Notes under the pieces: model-generated
Databases searched by the model: none
The model's input: the letters and a program-made list of their open reading frames with translations, nothing else
What the model was told of the DNA's origin: nothing
NCBI RefSeq assembly: GCF_021155775.2
Contig: NC_060234.1
Coordinates: 33,229,026 to 33,293,025, forward strand
Origin: Neodiprion pinetum
Taxonomy: Eukaryota; Arthropoda; Insecta; Hymenoptera; Diprionidae
DNA length: 64,000 nucleotides
Direction of reading: 5' to 3'
Translations under genes and position numbers: made by a program
Shown: positions 56,236-64,000 of the stretch, piece by piece
Numbering within the stretch: position 1 is the stretch's first letter
Layout of the letters: the number at the start of each line of letters is the position of its first letter

Positions 56236-57686
56236 ATGCAGAAAACTGCAACGAAATCAATTGTCGGTATAGAAAACAAGTACGTATAATACTTACCAGT
56301 TCTTTAGTTGAGCCATAGATGCTGCAATGTAATTTTTGTATATGCTCAATCCTTACGTGTACGTAGAATGGCACGATTAAAACAGAAAACCCTGAAACTT
56401 GCGAGAGAGGAATATTTGAAAAATCAGTCTAAAGAAGGTAATTTGAAATTGTAAAATGTTACATATTGCCAATCTATATTTGACGAATCAGATTGTAGAC
56501 GATTGTCAATAGAAATATATATAATTTTTTGAACTTGTTAATAATGTTTTTTTCATTGCAATCGCTTGCCAGATGAATCTCTAGAGATAACAATGGAAAA
56601 GGCGACCTGTCCAAAATGTAGAGGGGATGGAAAAGAATCTTCTGGGACACATATACAAGATTTATGCCCCGCTGATCGAATGAAGATCACACAGCTCATT
56701 TCTGAACTTGCGAGGTGAAAAAGTACTTGGTCGTTATTTTTATTAACAGTGTATGGAAATATTCAAGTTTTTGATTTTTTACGTTAATAGGGGTCTCGGT
56801 CAAATTTATATAAACTAATTTTTATTAGTGTAGGTGCACACAAGAAAAGCACAAGGTTGAAGCTGATCTTGCTGTTAGTAAAGCAGAAAACGAAGCATTA
56901 CAAAACCAGTTTCAGATGCTTAATAACCAATTGGAAGGTGATAAAAACAAATTATTTTCACAGGTACAATTTTTTAGAATTATAGCATTCAATAGATATA
57001 CTAAAGGTCTGTGACATTATTTCACCACTAAATTCTAGCTGTCATCAACAAGGGCAGAAATGAACAAGCTTAAACTGCAAACATCTTATGCCCTCAAGCT
57101 TTTAACGCACCAAATAATGGCATTGGAAAGACAATCGAGGAGACTTGTTGAAACTGTGAAAGATTTGTTAAATGACAAAATGCATCTACAGGATGCATTA
57201 GTGAATCAAAAAATGAGAGTCCAAATTCTTGAGGGTAGGATAAAGAAGATAAAAAATAGTAAAAACGTGAAGAAACTGCTACAAGTAAATCAACAAATGA
57301 TGAATAAAGTTTCACTAAAGTTTGACAAAGATTGTCAAACCGAAGCCCTAGAAAACTTGTAAGTTATCATAAATATTGCATGTAGGAAAATGTAGCGCCT
57401 TTTTATAATGATTAAGAATTGTTGAATTGTGTTTCAAAAGTAATATAATCTGAGTACCTCATACTTCGTAATTTTTAGACCAGAAATATACACATACTCC
57501 GGATTAAAAGTTTCGAGAAGCAGTCAAGACTCCCATAGGTGTACAAAAACTACTCAGATTAAAAGCAAACGTGATTTAGACGAATCTTCCACGGAGGCCA
57601 TATTATTGCGTGAACTATTTTTCAAACGCCCAAGCATAGATGAGAACGAAGGGTTGGAATTACTTACATTATTTCAAAGAAATTGA
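56236..57686 (+). CDS. Uncharacterised coiled-coil protein with CxxC motif, six exons
   Basis: Predicted exons: 56236-56279, 56367-56437, 56573-56714, 56834-56963, 57039-57358, 57479-57686. All junctions have GT-AG ends and compatible phases, giving 304 residues ending in TGA. Residues about 40-70 are Cys-containing (CPKC at 51-54, further Cys at 70 and 87), which might bind zinc. Residues about 72-220 are a predicted coiled coil rich in Glu, Gln, Lys and Leu (for example ITQLISELA, KAENEALQNQFQMLNNQLEG, LKLLTHQIMALERQSRRL). The tail is Ser/Lys/Glu-rich without motifs. I do not recognise the family. Its shape (short head, central coiled coil) suits a cytoskeletal or centrosomal scaffold, but that is a guess. 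A start at Met16 (MARLKQKTLK) is an alternative. It is tightly packed behind RSU1 and converges on Nemp. Confidence 0.75.
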
Positions 57687-58358
57687 GTATCTTTCTCACC
57701 TTTGTTACTGCATCATGACATAGAATAATGATGTAACGTGCCGGGCTACAATGATTATAGGAAACCGGTTTTTTTAATAAAAAATATAGTTTATTCGAAT
57801 TATTAATTGGTAATAAATATTTAATTACAAATGCAATCAAAATTATAATACATTGTCAGTCGTTTCCAGTATAGCTTAATATAATATGACAGGTCAATTA
57901 CACTGAAACTTAGAAATTAAAACACTCTAAAAAGATATTTATTCAATTTTGTACCAGCATTACATTTGTACAGGTAATCCAATTCATGAAGTTTGATCAC
58001 CGTAAGTTATCATAAATTCCTCTCGAACATAGGAACCGAACCGAAATATGTTAGAGTATAAAAACACTACAGGCGGTACAAAATAGCTATTAAATCTTAC
58101 AAAAATCCAATCACATAAAATCTGACCCAATGCAGAGTTGTCTCGACATTACTTGGCACTTCACTAATGCTCAGTTTCCTCCACGTCTTACTTTTTCATC
58201 GTAATGCTATACTTAGTTTTTTCAGTTGGTCCACAGCCTCTTGATTCTTAAAAGTTGGACTTGTATTTTACTTTTTGTACGCTCGACTAAGCCGCCAGAA
58301 GGAACACTGTTACCTAATTTAGAACTAATTTTTTTCTTTCTTCCTGTAGCATTGAACC
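57687..58358. terminator. Convergent 3' ends of the coiled-coil gene and Nemp
   Basis: On the plus strand AATAAA lies at 57776-57781, about 90 bp after the coiled-coil stop. On the minus strand the complement TTTATT at 57938-57943 would serve Nemp, giving it a 3'UTR of about 0.4 kb. The two 3' ends are separated by under 200 bp. Confidence 0.5.
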
Positions 58359-60994
58359 CTAATCCGAATCTGTTAGTGTTAAACCACCTTCATCATCAGT
58401 ATACTCGCACTCTTCCAATAGGCGTGTAGTCTCAGTCTCATATTGCAACACTTCGTCATCTGCCAAATGTGAATTACCTTCCATGAAGTTAGCAAATCTA
58501 TAATTCAATAAATATTTACTAGTTAGATCTGGTCCTATATACCGGTAAGTGTATTATGTTTATAATCAAAACCACATAAACTAAGGTAAGTCATTTCAAG
58601 CCTAGTATAAATAATTTACACTATATTTTTCTACTCGATAAATATCTTGCAAATATGGCATATTTTACTATAGCATAGTTTTCCCGATTAACATGCAAAC
58701 TTTTATATTAGCTTTGAGTTTTTGACAACGGGAGAATAGATTTGAAATTCAAGAGGGTCAAACACAATAATTACTAGTCTAACAACGAAGCAATTTGACA
58801 ATAAAAAACCTTATGGGATCTTTAAGTCTGAGAACTGTTTTCCATTGGTTGCATTCAGGGCTGGAGCAGTACCCTCTCAGAGAACTTAGTGCCAGTTCTG
58901 TTTCTCGTACTCCCTCTTCATGGTATTCATCTTCAGTAAGTAATTTTCGGCGTGTAGGAAATCGCACTCTCCTGACAAAGAACGAATTATAGAAAAAGAA
59001 AAGATGTGTTAGAGATGTTTTATACTTGATTTCTAAAGATAACTGCGCAATATTATTCATATTTGAACAAGTATGGCGCAAATAAACTCAGCGTTACAAG
59101 AAAGTTTTTGTTTTTAGTCACAATTTATTTTACAAAATTACAAAATGTAATCATAACAATAATTCTTTATGCAAATCTTGTAGAATCTCGAAATAATTAG
59201 AAAATCCGATCAGAATGAGCTCGGTCTAAAAAAAGAAAGAAAAATCTTTTGCAGTTAAACGTTTAAAGACAAAATGGCTAATTAGTAAAAAAATCAACCA
59301 GTCTGTAGAATCTGTATGGGATCACAATTCCTGAGAAATTATAAACAATTGCTGTATTTTCAATTCTAAACAACTTTGAGTAAATAAGTTTTGCACCAAT
59401 TACTTATCAGTTGAAAAAATGAAAAAAAAACTTACCAGTAAGATTTACCCTTTTGCATCAAGGCATGTGGGAAATTGTATCCCAGAATTAACAATATGCA
59501 AATCCCAACAGCAGCCTCGTCAAAATAGCTACTACAATATATCATTAAAAGACTCGATGCCTGAAATTCAATAGTAAATAGATCAGTAGTGACAAATTGC
59601 ATCAAAAAATAGTAGTCGGCAGTAACACAACTGTGTTTTCATAAATACTGATTTCATATTGGGAGTGTATTTTTAGATAATTACCTGTAAAAACCATTGG
59701 ATAATTTTTTTCGTACGTTTGTTCGTAACCGGGCCCAATCGGTAACAGACTATAAAGCTTACTAGAGAAGTAATTACTATATACCAAATGACATATTCAC
59801 GATACTGCATAGCAATCATTCGGGCATTTTCCCATAACAATTGTCCAAGATAAATGCTGACTGTCCATCCTCCAGCAGCTAATAAGTACATAGATTTCCC
59901 CTGTCAAAGTCACATATGTAGATGAATTAGATGGTCCTCAATAAATTTTTTCAACACTTATTCAGATTATAAGTCGAAACAACAATAAATAGTTTTGAAT
60001 ACGTTCCAGACAGATGTACTTACTTTGGGAAGCAATCTACTTATAAGGTATATGAGCACAAGTAATGAAGTTGTGATTCCAAGCGTAATACCACATATGT
60101 AATAGAATATGGGGTCATAGCTCAATTTTTTTGCCAAGAGGAATACTAGGATACCCAATATCAGTAGCGTGACTTTCCAAAAATCGATTCCTAGTCATGT
60201 GACGTAACATCATTCCATTATATCATGTTATATGTCTCATATACCGATAGAATATTAACAAGTTTATTGATATTGTGAATTACCATGTTCATGGTGACTT
60301 ATGGTAAATTCATGATTAATCTCTTCATCAAAAATACTCACCTATCAACTTTACAGATATTCTGTACTCATGACTGGTATCAATGCCAATGCAGCTTTGT
60401 TGGAATGGATTCAATTTAATCTCCTTTTTCTTTCTACTGAAAAAATTTATGCTCCACGAAGATCGATGTTCTTCAAATTTTTTCACTACTTCGGCAGGCG
60501 CGCTACCGTCATATTGACTATACGATTCTCCGTTCACATCTAGATTCATCTGTCAATAGTAGTAAACAATAATCAAAACTACAAATACCGTTAAGCTTAG
60601 TAAAATCATTGCCTGGGAGTAGTTGATCTTCATTGTAATTTCGTTTCATTACAAAACACAACTGAGGTACATTTTGTAGCTACGTCAGTTTCAATTAATT
60701 TTGGTAGGAAGCTTTATCTCACCAGTACGGTTTGCCATATATGAATTAAATATTTCGGCCTTCCTCTGTAGCAATAAATGTGCAATCCTCTTACTTCTTT
60801 TACCACATTGTCACCGTCTTCCATGTAAGTGACTAAAAATTTAATGGAATTAATGAAGTGAGTATGCGGAGGTAAATAAAAAGATAGGTTATACAAATAT
60901 GCAAAAGTTTACCGGTGCCTCTAAGTTCCGCCTGTGTTTCAGTCAACATACAAATGACACAGATTAAGAAAAATACGAGTATGGTAGTCTTCAT
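58359..60994 (-). CDS. Nemp: Nuclear envelope integral membrane protein (NEMP/TMEM194 family), eight exons
   Basis: Exons in transcription order: 60994-60913, 60832-60723, 60549-60342, 60190-60024, 59900-59685, 59560-59436, 58971-58810, 58497-58359. They total 402 residues. A signal peptide (MKTTILVFFLICVICMLTET) leads into a luminal domain (about 25-133) with CYRGRPKYLIHIWQTVL. About five or six membrane segments follow at 134-290, including FYYICGITLGITTSLLVLIY, AGGWTVSIYLGQLLW and YVIWYIVITSLVSFIVCYR, then the family landmark RLGPVTNKRTKKIIQWFLQ. The nucleoplasmic tail has RKLLTEDEYHEEG, YCSSPECNQWKTV and RFANFMEGNSHLADDEV, all clear NEMP1 matches. NEMP proteins sit in the inner nuclear membrane, stiffen the envelope and are needed for fertility in flies and mice. 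The intron 7 donor is AAG|GTTTTT, unusually weak. Reading through it would end after a short tail RFFIVKLLRC, a possible truncated isoform. Confidence 0.94.
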
Positions 60995-61316
60995 TTTGGG
61001 CACTTATATCTTATTACTGTCATAAACAGATACTCATCGGTTGAAACAGTTCTATTATCCCGACCGCTACAACATCCGGCAATTGGCGTCCGTTTCGGTG
61101 GGTGCCGGGAGGCACAATTTTTGAATTTCGAGAGCCTAGAATCGTAGAGCGACCGTCGATCAATCGGAGAGTCGATTGAAACATCTCTCGACCGAGCTGT
61201 GAACGGTTCCGTTCCGAGGTTGGATTTTTTCCGGTTTCCGAGGTCTTCCTGTTCATCGGTCACTTCATCAGGCGAAGCCACGAGGGGAGGTAGTCCGAGA
61301 TTTCAGGTGAGCAAAC
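60995..61316. promoter_or_regulatory. CpG-rich bidirectional promoter between Nemp (-) and the snoRNA host gene (+)
   Basis: The interval between the Nemp start codon (60994, minus) and the first visible host-gene donor (TTTCAG|GTGAGC at 61316/61317, plus) is only about 320 bp. It is much richer in CpG than its surroundings; 61141-61200 alone has eight CpG. No TATA box or clear pyrimidine TOP start was identified; CTTCCTGTTC near 61245 is one candidate. The 5' ends of both transcripts must lie here. Confidence 0.6.
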
Positions 61317-61379
61317 TTGAAGGATTTCCTAGTGTCCGTTAAATTAATTTCCAACATTAAAATGCCATTATTAACGTAT

Positions 61380-61449
61380 CACTAATGATGAAAATTTTTG
61401 TCTCGTTCGTATGAACTGTTGTATGATTATAAATACAAACCTGAAAATC
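61380..61449 (+). ncRNA. Box C/D snoRNA, U30 (SNORD30) type, 18S A1383 guide
   Basis: Box C ATGATGA is at 61385-61391, a degenerate D' ATGA at 61411-61414, C' ATGATTA at 61423-61429 and box D CTGA at 61441-61444. The 11 nt before D', GTCTCGTTCGT, are complementary to the 18S sequence ACGAACGAGAC. The fifth base before D' pairs with the A that is position 1383 in human 18S, the known U30 target. The box D guide was not matched. It lies in intron 1 of the host, 81 nt before exon 61526. Confidence 0.8.
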
Positions 61450-62134
61450 GCGTTTACTCTGTACTGTACTCTGAGAGAATGAACCGACTCGTTTTGCTTA
61501 TTAATTTTTCCTGTTGCATTTTCAGTTCCACGACGTAGCTGACCTATCAAGGTAAGCTTTTTCATTCCTAATTACCTCATAACTTTCCCTCAAGTCTTTG
61601 TAATATCATTTTTCCACACTTCGTTCCGCGATGCCACGTGTGATGCGTTGCAGCATGGCTAGAGCGAGCATCCATTTATGAATTAGCGAATCCTCTAAAC
61701 ACGCGCTCTTCTGAAATGTTTGGCCGAGAAATTTTGCAATCTCTCGAGTATTCCTGATCAGTATTTCGTAACTACTATTTGCCGAGTAAAAGTGAGGTCT
61801 ATATTTCTAGTATATGTGATTTCAAATGGCAGATATTTTAAGAGGGAATCGACGCTTTGGTTGATTTTACAACTTTCGAAATAATGGATTATTTAATATT
61901 AAAAACGACTTGTATAAATTCTTCAAAAGTTTTGCTACAGTATTAGGAAAGGCATATTCTTTTACAACGATTCACTTTGATCAACGCATTTCACAGAAAA
62001 AGAATTGATATTACATGTTCATTTCTATACGATTAAATATTTAATTCAGTATTTGGCAAAGTTATGTATTAGTTTTGGAATTATAGATACTCATTTACCT
62101 AGATTTGTAAGCTGTTCAAATTTAATTCAAATTC

Positions 62135-62220
62135 TTAACATGATTAACTTTATACCGCCCCAGTCTGATTTCTGTGACTGATTGGTTTACTCAATGATTT
62201 TGTCCTGTTTACTGATGTTT
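62135..62220 (+). ncRNA. Box C/D snoRNA, U31/snR67 type (copy 1), 28S P-loop guide
   Basis: Box C is slightly degenerate (ATGATTA, 62140-62146), D' CTGA at 62165-62168, a weak C' GTGACTG, and box D CTGA at 62212-62215. The guide ATACCGCCCCAGT directly before D' is complementary to 28S ACTGGGGCGGTA. The fifth base selects the G equivalent to E. coli G2251 (yeast Gm2619, guided by snR67; human target of U31). It lies 59 nt before exon 62275. Confidence 0.75.
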
Positions 62221-62471
62221 TTAAAATGATTGAACTGCATTCAGTACCTGATTTTCACAATTATCAATTTACAGAAAATCATCAGCCATGAGGGGAATTA
62301 GCTGCATGTTTCGGAAGACTGGGAAAAATGAACGAGTAAGTATTTTACATTCATTGATATATTTTCGTACATGTCGCAATAAATATATCGCCAGGTATAT
62401 AATATTTTTTTCCATGCAACACGCAATTGCATAACATTTTTTGATGTGCTAATACTTGCGAATGTCTTAAA

Positions 62472-62548
62472 TTTTTAAATGATGAATTTTATATCGCCCC
62501 AGTCTGATTACTGTGATTGATTGATTACTATATGTGCTGAATATTTAT
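62472..62548 (+). ncRNA. Box C/D snoRNA, U31/snR67 type (copy 2), 28S P-loop guide
   Basis: Box C ATGATGA at 62479-62485, D' CTGA at 62504-62507, C' GTGATTG at 62513-62519, box D CTGA at 62537-62540. The guide TATCGCCCCAGT pairs with 28S ACTGGGGCGGTA with one G-U pair, selecting the same P-loop G as copy 1. It lies 77 nt before exon 62618. The two copies diverge outside the guide, which points to an old duplication. Confidence 0.82.
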
Positions 62549-62839
62549 TGAAGTCTGTCACATTAGAATGCATACTCTTGTTTTCAGTTGAAATGAAATT
62601 TGAATCATTGCTTACAGATTCGTAGGGCTGTACATTTACAACCAAAAAGAAAAATGATGACTTGATACAGTGAGTATTTCATATGAAGTTTATGAAACTA
62701 TATAAGTGTTTTTATAAAATTAATTAAATAATTGCAATGCTTCAGTAAGCTGATGATTTAGTAAAAATCTTGTCGGATTTTGATAGTTGAATTTTTATCC
62801 TTTGAAACCAATATCTTGTAAAGACTGTAAAACTACATA

Positions 62840-62906
62840 ATCTGAATGATGTTTTAACAAGCATATGTCTGATACTTGTGATGCCATATTTAACCCTGAC
62901 TCTTAT
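62840..62906 (+). ncRNA. Box C/D snoRNA, U27/snR74 type (copy 1), 18S A27 guide
   Basis: Box C ATGATGT at 62846-62852, D' CTGA at 62869-62872, C' GTGATG at 62878-62883, box D CTGA at 62896-62899. ACAAGCATATG before D' is complementary to 18S CATATGCTTGT, with one mismatch next to D'. The fifth base selects A27 (human numbering), the known U27 target. It lies 75 nt before exon 62975. Confidence 0.82.
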
Positions 62907-63148
62907 TAATTGTTGCAGACTCATAATGTGATAAAGTTCATTATAGCTGTTATATGTGGTATTTATTTTTCCAGGGAGGAGAATTCAACAGATGGAAGAA
63001 AAACTTTTGCCCCCTTGTGCAAATGGTAAATACCTCAATATTTGAACACTTGACATGTTTATTTTTTTCTATTTTTGAATGTGATATTTTTGCAACTGAG
63101 TGTGTTGAAAAAATATTTGCTATAAATTTTTGTGAACACATCGAATGT

Positions 63149-63218
63149 CTAAACGTGATGAATATTTGTTATCCCTGTCATACGATTACGTGGTGATACT
63201 GTACTACCTGAATTTAAT
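63149..63218 (+). ncRNA. Box C/D snoRNA, SNORD1/snR38 type (copy 1), 28S G2446-equivalent guide
   Basis: Box C GTGATGA at 63155-63161, degenerate D' CATA at 63179-63182, C' GTGGTGA at 63190-63196, box D CTGA at 63208-63211. GTTATCCCTGT before D' is complementary to 28S ACAGGGATAAC. The fifth base selects the middle G of GGGATAAC, which is yeast Gm2815 (snR38) and the SNORD1 target in human. It lies 69 nt before exon 63281. Confidence 0.82.
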
Positions 63219-63489
63219 TCACTAAATAGTTTACTTCTTTTTGCCCATACTTTCTGCTCACAAACTTGTTTGTCTTGCAGTTTGAAACATCAAGGTTAAC
63301 TACAACCCTGGATCAGTAACTACAAAAATGGTTGTTTTCAGCCTATAGTGGTAAGTTTTGATAACAACTAGTTCACATTCATAAAACTTGCACCATTCAA
63401 TTGTGTTCAATTTAGAAATGCTTCTTACTGTATATTCTGGTTTATTGTTCTACCTGCAATTATTTGTCTCTTGATTAAAGTTTATGTCT

Positions 63490-63561
63490 ATTACAATGAT
63501 GAATAATGTTAGTTATCCCTGTCTTACTTAACTGTGGTGATAAATTAACACTGAAACGTGA
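63490..63561 (+). ncRNA. Box C/D snoRNA, SNORD1/snR38 type (copy 2), 28S G2446-equivalent guide
   Basis: Box C ATGATGA at 63496-63502, degenerate D' CTTA at 63523-63526, C' GTGGTGA at 63534-63540, box D CTGA at 63551-63554. The same guide GTTATCCCTGT is extended 5' by AGTT-type bases that can still pair with 28S. It lies 71 nt before exon 63626. The shared GTTATCCCTGTC and GTGGTGAT blocks show it is a duplicate of copy 1. Confidence 0.84.
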
Positions 63562-63791
63562 ATAAAAATTTCATACTAACCGCCGAAATGGTTTGTATCG
63601 TATCTAATGGCATATTGTTATGCAGGATTATCATGGATCCAATTGGAACTGGCGCTGGTAGTGGCAGCACACACGAGGTGAAGTTGAGGTAATTGACGTT
63701 GGACGTCTATGCACTTCTAAAGCTTTGATTAAATAATTAGTTGAAGTAATATTTTGTTTTACAAATGAGTGCATTACCACATTAACAGAAT

Positions 63792-63861
63792 CATTGAATG
63801 ATGATTTATTGACAAGCATATGACTGAAAGTTTTTGATGTCTCAATTATTCTGATTCCTTC
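63792..63861 (+). ncRNA. Box C/D snoRNA, U27/snR74 type (copy 2), 18S A27 guide
   Basis: Box C ATGATGA at 63798-63804, D' CTGA at 63824-63827, C' TTGATGT near 63834-63840, box D CTGA at 63851-63854. GACAAGCATATGA before D' pairs without mismatch to insect-type 18S TCATATGCTTGTC and selects A27 (human numbering). It lies 75 nt before exon 63930. It matches its target better than copy 1. Confidence 0.84.
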
Positions 63862-64000
63862 ACATAATTTATATGCGTGATTCCTATGCAACGATCAGTT
63901 GTCAATACCCTACTTTCTCCATGTTTCAGAACCATTTAAATGCAGTTGGAACAGAGTAGCATTGTCATCATTTATAATAATGTGAGTACCTCGAAGAAGA

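Larger units (their letters stand above)
61250..64000 (+). ncRNA. snoRNA host gene of the UHG/SNHG1 type, running off the right edge
   Basis: Short exons with GT-AG borders: one ending at 61316, then 61526-61551, 62275-62335, 62618-62669, 62975-63025, 63281-63350, 63626-63677 (or 63688) and 63930-63981. The exons have no conserved coding potential: the longest frame from ATG 62288 is 31 codons across two exons. Every one of the seven introns carries exactly one box C/D snoRNA, with box D 59, 69, 71, 75, 75, 77 or 81 nt before the next exon, the spacing typical of intron-encoded C/D snoRNAs. The set includes U27-, U30- and U31-type guides, which are three of the guides in vertebrate UHG (SNHG1) and are also found in fly Uhg genes, so this is probably a counterpart. 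Start is approximate; the gene continues past 64000. Confidence 0.85.

Noticed and set aside
60991..61281. 96-codon minus-strand frame upstream of Nemp
   Set aside because: It overlaps the Nemp start in another frame and lies in the CpG-rich promoter/5'UTR; it resembles no protein, whereas the MKTTILVFF start has a proper signal peptide.
62288..62669. 31-codon frame across two exons of the snoRNA host
   Set aside because: Too short, no known motif, and host genes of this type are usually non-coding.
62745..62800. GCTGATGA resembling a box C in the same intron as U27 copy 1
   Set aside because: No D box or rRNA-complementary guide follows at a suitable distance.

Overview
This is a 64 kb piece of an animal nuclear genome, almost certainly an insect and most likely a hymenopteran. 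The reasons are small exons with GT-AG introns, four conserved metazoan genes in pieces, AT-rich DNA full of poly-T runs and microsatellites, and an alternation of CpG-rich and CpG-poor DNA of the kind seen in insects with gene-body methylation. The species assignment is inference; the gene calls rest on protein and RNA motifs read directly. || Layout: 1-4429 is upstream DNA with no gene I can name. 4430-49449 (+) is a nine-exon EEIG1/FAM102 homologue (C. elegans SYM-3 family), whose first intron alone (4576-42352, about 37.8 kb) fills most of the window. That intron holds a TA-flanked foldback transposon (5787-6631), a diverged dispersed-repeat pair, several inverted repeats, microsatellites and a strong G-quadruplex motif. 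52975-55334 (+) is an eight-exon RSU1 (Ras suppressor 1, fly icarus) gene. 56236-57686 (+) is a six-exon coiled-coil protein with a CxxC motif that I do not recognise. 58359-60994 (-) is an eight-exon NEMP/TMEM194 nuclear-envelope membrane protein gene. || From about 61.3 kb to the right edge (+) lies the most interesting locus: a non-coding, multi-exon snoRNA host gene. Each of seven consecutive introns carries one box C/D snoRNA with box D about 59-81 nt before the 3' splice site. From the guide next to each D' box I could assign rRNA targets by the box+5 rule: U30-type (18S A1383, human numbering), two U31/snR67-type (28S P-loop G, E. coli G2251), two U27-type (18S A27), and two SNORD1/snR38-type (28S G, E. 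coli G2446). This makes it a counterpart of the vertebrate UHG/SNHG1 and fly Uhg genes. It is arranged head-to-head with Nemp across a CpG-rich promoter of a few hundred bp. || The genes from 52 kb on form a compact cluster: RSU1 acts at integrin adhesions, NEMP in the nuclear envelope, and the snoRNA host supports ribosome biogenesis. CpG is frequent through the giant intron and clearly rarer from about 44 kb on, except at promoters.
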